From Thysanoteuthis rhombus (Eukaryota; Mollusca; Cephalopoda; Oegopsida; Thysanoteuthidae): a stretch of DNA of 64,000 bases. The notes beneath the pieces were generated by a model. It was given only the letters and a program-made list of their open reading frames with translations, did not search any database and was not told where the DNA came from. This document shows positions 54,201 to 60,200 of the stretch, in pieces; position 1 is the stretch's first letter, and each line of letters begins with the position of its first letter. A program made the translations under genes and the position numbers. The DNA lies in NCBI GenBank assembly GCA_963457665.1, contig OY735207.1, positions 32,719,578-32,783,577 on the forward strand. The letters are read 5' to 3'.

Positions 54201-57200
54201 TCAAAGGCTCCATCTGCCCTGCTAACCTATAGCTAGAGGGTGGAGTGGATTCATGTCTTTCTCAAAGTCAGTAGTACGAAGTGAACGTAAGCTGCCTTTG
54301 CCAGAAATTTGACTCAGGGATGTTTGACCTGTGCTTAATTGGTTCACTGCTTGATTTAGGCTTCACTGTTATTATTGTGTATATTTTGCTTAGTTTTTTT
54401 TTTTTTTCTCATTTCTTAATGTGTGGAAAGGCTCTTCATTCTGGGATTCAAGAACCATTTTCTCCAATGGCATAAACATCAAAAATGGAAAGACAAAAAT
54501 AGCAAGCTGTATCAGCTTTAATAGCATTTTAAATTTCTACTTTTGTTTATATCCACCAGCTACTGACTTAGTTTGTTGGTATGTTGAGCTTTGATTTTGA
54601 TAGGTCGGCATCGAACCCAAATGCATACAAAAGTTCTTCACTCTTAGAAGCTTTAATGGGTTGGAAATAACATACTATGTTCAACTTTTTTAAGCTGTCA
54701 TTTTGGGCTGGGATCTTAGTGAGTTATCTTTATCTGGTTACAGGGACTGGGCAGTTTGTGTCCTTGTACACATTTAAGCATGTGGGTCCCGATGTTAAAC
54801 TGACCTCGTCACATTCTGCCCTCCATCTACTATAAGCTGTCCAGTAGAAAGATGGTAAAAAATCTGCGAAGCCAATCACCAAAGTCAATTTTCAGAATGG
54901 TTCATTGGTGCACATTCAAAATGATCAACCTGGCCTGTCAAATATGATATGCTCAATGTCTATATACATGGGTCCAATATCACAATCAACTGTGGCTTAG
55001 AACAGAAGTTGCTCTTGTGACTACTTTTGCAGATTTTAGATCATCTCTGCTCGTGTTTCTATAGTAAATGACAGCTTTATGAAAGTCAAATTTGAGTAAA
55101 AATATCTTCATTTTGAACTCAACTTGTAGTGAGGAGGTTGAGATGTTTTTGTGGTTTTGTCAGTCCATCTATTAGATTGGATGCCCACCAAAGCTCAAGG
55201 ACTCAGTCTGCCCTGCTATTTATACATAGCTAGAGGGAGAAGTGATCAAATCTTGCCTTTCCCAAGGGCTTTAATCTGAAGTGAAACAACCATCTCAGCC
55301 AGTGTTTGAACTTGTTTCAACAATTCTATTTCCCATGTTTTTAATCATTAGGCCACCCACACCTCCGAGGTTGAACATTGTACATAATTTCTGTCGCATT
55401 AAAGCCTGTTTCCAGTTGACAACAATCGTGTGTGTATTTGGATTCCTGTCAGTCCTATCAGGTTTTAATATAGAAATCTATATAAGGGTGGTGGTGCGCT
55501 CAATTTTCAAGAAAACTTGGTGCCATATTTCTGATTATCTTTCCTTTCTATTTCATCATTTATAAGATGTTATAATATTGTTACTCATCATTTTATTTGA
55601 ACTGATATATTCATCTTCTACTTGATTTTTGTTTAAGTGATCTTTGTGAGTGTATGATAGGTTTATCCTCAATTTTTAATTCATGTAGATTAACCTTGAA
55701 ATTGTCTCATACATCTTGAAATTTTAATTGTTACAAATGGAAATAGAGCCCACAACCTTTCAATTACTATCATGATGTAGCTGCACTACAAGAGGTGCAA
55801 GAAGTCAAATCCACTGATGAATAAAATTCACTTTTGGTAGTCAAAGCCACTGGTGAATGGTAAGACATGCGTTAGACAACAGTAAGGTGTGGAAAGTCTT
55901 ACATTTTAAAGTAACCGTCCAGATGGCGCGGATACCTTGTTGGTGTTTTGTGGTTGTAGTAGCTATAGTGGGCTTCTGGTGAAACTCTTTAGTGTTACCA
56001 TTGGTAGTGAGCTCGTATAGTTTGGTGGTTAGTTTCTCACTGTTACTACATACTATTTATAAAATAGAAACAACTCGGTTATCACTATATTACCCCTTTC
56101 CTGTACTAGTTAAAATTATTGTTTGAAGATTTAGTCAGGAATCAGAATGGTCCTGGCTGATCTTGGAGCTGGTCAAGTAGTAGAAGTAGGGTTTTTCACC
56201 TGTGTACTAGTCAATGGGATAGGTGTAACAGATGCAAGTAATGGAGTGGTTGGTTCTGGGCTAACATGACATTGAGATTGGATAGGGTCCAAAGGTATAC
56301 TTCTCTACACATAACTTCAGCTCTGCATCCGGAAGTTTAGTAACCAGAAGCTGGAGACTTGTAAGATGCTCTGCCTCAGTCGTGCCTCTCATTGATTAGT
56401 CATCAAGAGAGCAGAGGACTCCAGGTATACCTTGGAGTGTTTGCTTCATGGCTGTTTGAAAGATTCTTGGAGCTGAACATATACCAAAGCTTAGTCTATT
56501 GAATTGAAAAAGACCCTTGCTTATGTTAATCGCTGTATAAATTTTTGACACCTCATTCAGGAGAAGCTGCACATAACCCTGCAAAGGTGGAAGAGACCTT
56601 GTAATAATCTGATCCTGGTTATGCTTTATTGGGTCACTGTCTTCAAGCCGGCACCTGAATAACAGAGGGCTTGTTCTTTCCTTCATGCGAGCAGGCTCTC
56701 ACTTAGGATCAGATGCAGAATTGCCCACTGCGATAAGTGTGCTTGGCTGCAGGCCCAACATCCTCTCAACTAAACTGTTTGTAGATGGTTTATATACTGC
56801 CGAAGTAATTTCTAATGCCATTATTAGCTGAAAATTCTTTGAATCCCCTGCTAGTAAAGCAAGGGTCATTGTCAGATACAATAGTTATTGGGAACCCCAT
56901 TAAACAAACAGCATAGGTGTTTTATAGTATCATTAGCATTAGAACCCGAGGTAGGGAATATGTGAACCCACTTAGGGTAGGCATCAAACATGATTAAAAA
57001 ATATTAGCCTTGCACTGGGCCCACAGTCTACATGGAGACTATACCAGGATTGGCTATGATATTCCCAGGGGAGGCAATTCTGCTCTTGCAGGGATCTTGT
57101 TAGACTCCCAGTCTTTGCTTATGTTAATTGCTTTATAAATTTTTGACACCTCATTCAGGAGAAGTTGCATATAACCCTACGACATATCTAATTTTGAAAA

Positions 57201-60200
57201 TAATTTCCTCCTGACAAACTAGCAAATAAATTGTCCAACTTCAGAATAGAGTATCTATCAACTTTAATGATTTTATTTACCACAGCTTATAGCTGTCATG
57301 TTCTCAGTCTATTATCAACTATTAGAAGTGACCATAGCTGCAACCCATTTTGAATTTGAGAAATAATGTCTTTATTAACAAACCTGTTTAATTCTTATTC
57401 TTATAGAATAGGGAATAGGTCGAGCTTTACACTAAACAAGAGGTTCTCCTTTATCCATCAGTGTAGAAAACGTCTCTCTTTTATAACATCCCAGACCTGG
57501 AGAAAATAAATAGGGAATTTTACTCTTACATCTTCAAAAAAACCTAGTGTCAAAAGATACAGATTGGCACTTTTAGCAGACCAAATAGTTTTAGTATGTC
57601 TCTATCCAGGAGAAGAGGACTCAGATTTTTAACAAGTTACACGATATTTTCAGTAACTTTAGTTTGTTTATGTGTGATATTAATGTATAATTCCCCTTGA
57701 ATAGTTCATAGGGAGCCATCATGACACTCATGTAGCTGAGGACATTGTTCTGTAGACCACAGAGTTCTGTAGGATTGTTCGCTAATTAGTACACGAGTAG
57801 CCTCTGTGTGGAGTTCCATATTAATAGAAACACATATCTCAGAATTTTTGAGATGAGGTATTGTAATTATTTCTATTATTATTTGGACCATCCTCATCCT
57901 GATTGTTTTTCGTACGTTTCGGCCGTTGTACTCTACAGCCTTCATGAGGTATCATCTGGTAGGTGTGGGGAAGTAACGAACCAAACCCTTTATTTAACCG
58001 AACTCCCCTCTTAACATCAGTAGTATTATTATTGTCTCACACTGGGATTGAACCTAGAACCATCAGATTACTTGCAGTAATTTTGTCTGATTCTGTAACC
58101 ACTACGCTATGTGTCCATGTGGATGAAGGCTGTAGAGTACAACGGCCGAAACGTTGTATGAAAAACAACCAAGATGAGGATGGTCCGAATAATAATAGAA
58201 ATACCTTACGAACAAACTGGAACTTAGATTGGATTGACAATACAGCCAGTTGTGTAAGAAAATATACAATCATTTTAGGGTGTTAGTACATTTGAATAGT
58301 TCTGGTCATAAGAAGTACTCTTAGCATTCTGGTTACTATCAGATTTAGAAAAACACACTTATTGATTGCCTTATTTTACTCATACAGATTCAGTCTATGA
58401 ATTTAATGTAATAAATGTTTACATATCTATTTTATCTGATTTTATAACCTCTAAGTTAAAATGTTTTCAGAGGGGTTGGTTTCATTCATTGTCTTCAACT
58501 TTGAGAAAAGTCATTAACATTTCAAAATTTTGTTCGGGTAATTGAATCTCTTCTTCAAAAAGTTTTGCCACTTTTTTTTTTTGAATCATACACCTGATGA
58601 GGGCTGAAGAATGGCTCAAACAAAATGTGTTGGCTAAATCAAGAACGCAAAGCAGAGATTCAATTATTCAAATTTTTTGTTTTGTTTGTTATTACTTTTA
58701 CTACTTGACTCACCTTTAAATCCATGACTTTGGTTGGCACTATGAGTCCCATTTCTTTGCATGTTAAGCAAGAACATTAACAAGAGAATCAAGATGAATG
58801 GAAAAAAAGTAAAATGAAATATTCTTGACGACGAATGATAGAAAAATATTACTAGCGTCAAGATGGAAATTTTCATCCATAACATCAAATTCCAAATGTA
58901 CAAAACAACCAATATAAATCAAAGATAATCTGAGATGAAGATATTAGTCTGAATAGATTAATGAGTAACCTCTTTTTTTTTTTTTTTTTTTTCTTTTTTT
59001 TTTTCTCCAATGAAGCATTGTCAACCATTATTAGTTTTTGACTGGTATTTCTTTCATCTTAATCTTAATCTTGGGTGCTTTTCACTGCAATGACCTAGAC
59101 CACCAGTTGACAGCGTGGATCAGAAATAAAACATAAACTCTCTGTAAGATTCGAACTTGCATCCTTTTGCCTTGGGTTTCTTATTCACTCTGTTGACTAA
59201 TGGCTGTAGACTGAAAGCTTTTCATCAAGATGAAAAGCAAGTGAGATTAAGATGAAAGAAATACTAGTCCAAAATCAATTATGGCTGTCTCTATTTGTTT
59301 TAATTTTTTGTTGTTGTTTGGTGTCAGTACTTCTGCTACTCAGGTAAGGGTGGTGTCAGCTGTCACTTTCTACTTTCTCATCTTTTGTATTTTTATTTCT
59401 TTCTTTTTCTTTAATTAAATAAAGAAATGCTTAAAAAATATATATCAGAATTCTCATTGCAAACTTTTGCTGGCTCATTTTACTTCCAGGCAGTAACTCT
59501 GTTTGTCGGTGTTCTCATCCTGTGCCTGGCTATGGGAATCGTCTGTTTTCTGAACAGCCGAGCAGAGGTTGTCTTCTCTGCGGCACCAGTTTGCCCTGCT
59601 TTTGATGGCTAGGAACTACGCCCTAAGTCCCCTTCCTCCATTTCAGACAAAGCTCCTCCCCTAATCTTTTTTCTCCAACTAAGCACCTTCCTTATCTTTT
59701 TTCTCTTTCCAAAGCTCCTCCTCCACTTGTCCCATCAAAGCTCCTCATTCTGCCCTAAGCAAGCTCATTGGCCACTTAAAACCCCACCCATTGACTTCAT
59801 TAACCTTCTCCCCCTTCACTAAACTCTTCCCTCTTTGACTAAACCTTTCCTAATCTTTCCTGTTGATACCTTCAGTGAGACATCTGCCAAATTCCATCAG
59901 GAAAAGAAAAAAAATTGAGACAATACACAAAAACATTCCGCCAAACTTCTTTTAATTAAAAAACAAAACAAACTTTGCTTCTATTTCCATTTGTCATTTC
60001 TTTTAAGCCTTTCATTTACAATAAATAAAAACAACACCTGAATGAAAACAAAAAAAAATGTTAGACTTGAAAAATTTTTTAAAAATCCCTGCCCATCGAA
60101 TAATGGGGTAAGTATAATGTAAACATATTTTTCTTCTTGATGTTTTTTTTTTTTCCTTTTTAAAATGTCTTTGGATCTAGTGTGTGTTCAGCAAGTCCTT

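Larger units (their letters stand above)
41301..59489 (+). other. NCSTN: NCSTN intron 14 (18.2 kb)
   Basis: The largest intron in the gene. It contains a tandem duplication (44683-44975), CA and TA microsatellites, a hairpin MITE (46860-47041), a hAT-like MITE (51596-51745), a mariner remnant (52435-52900), reverse SINEs (54060-54320 and 55180-55375), a Ty3/Gypsy fossil (about 55860-57450) and two foldback elements (57855-58206 and 59027-59285). No further exon was recognised. Confidence 0.7.

Noticed and set aside
59320-59339. Possible 16-bp microexon (between GGTGTCAG and GTAAGG) before exon 15a
   Set aside because: Sixteen bases would shift the frame between exon 14 and either terminal exon. 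Probably a chance pair of splice-like sites.
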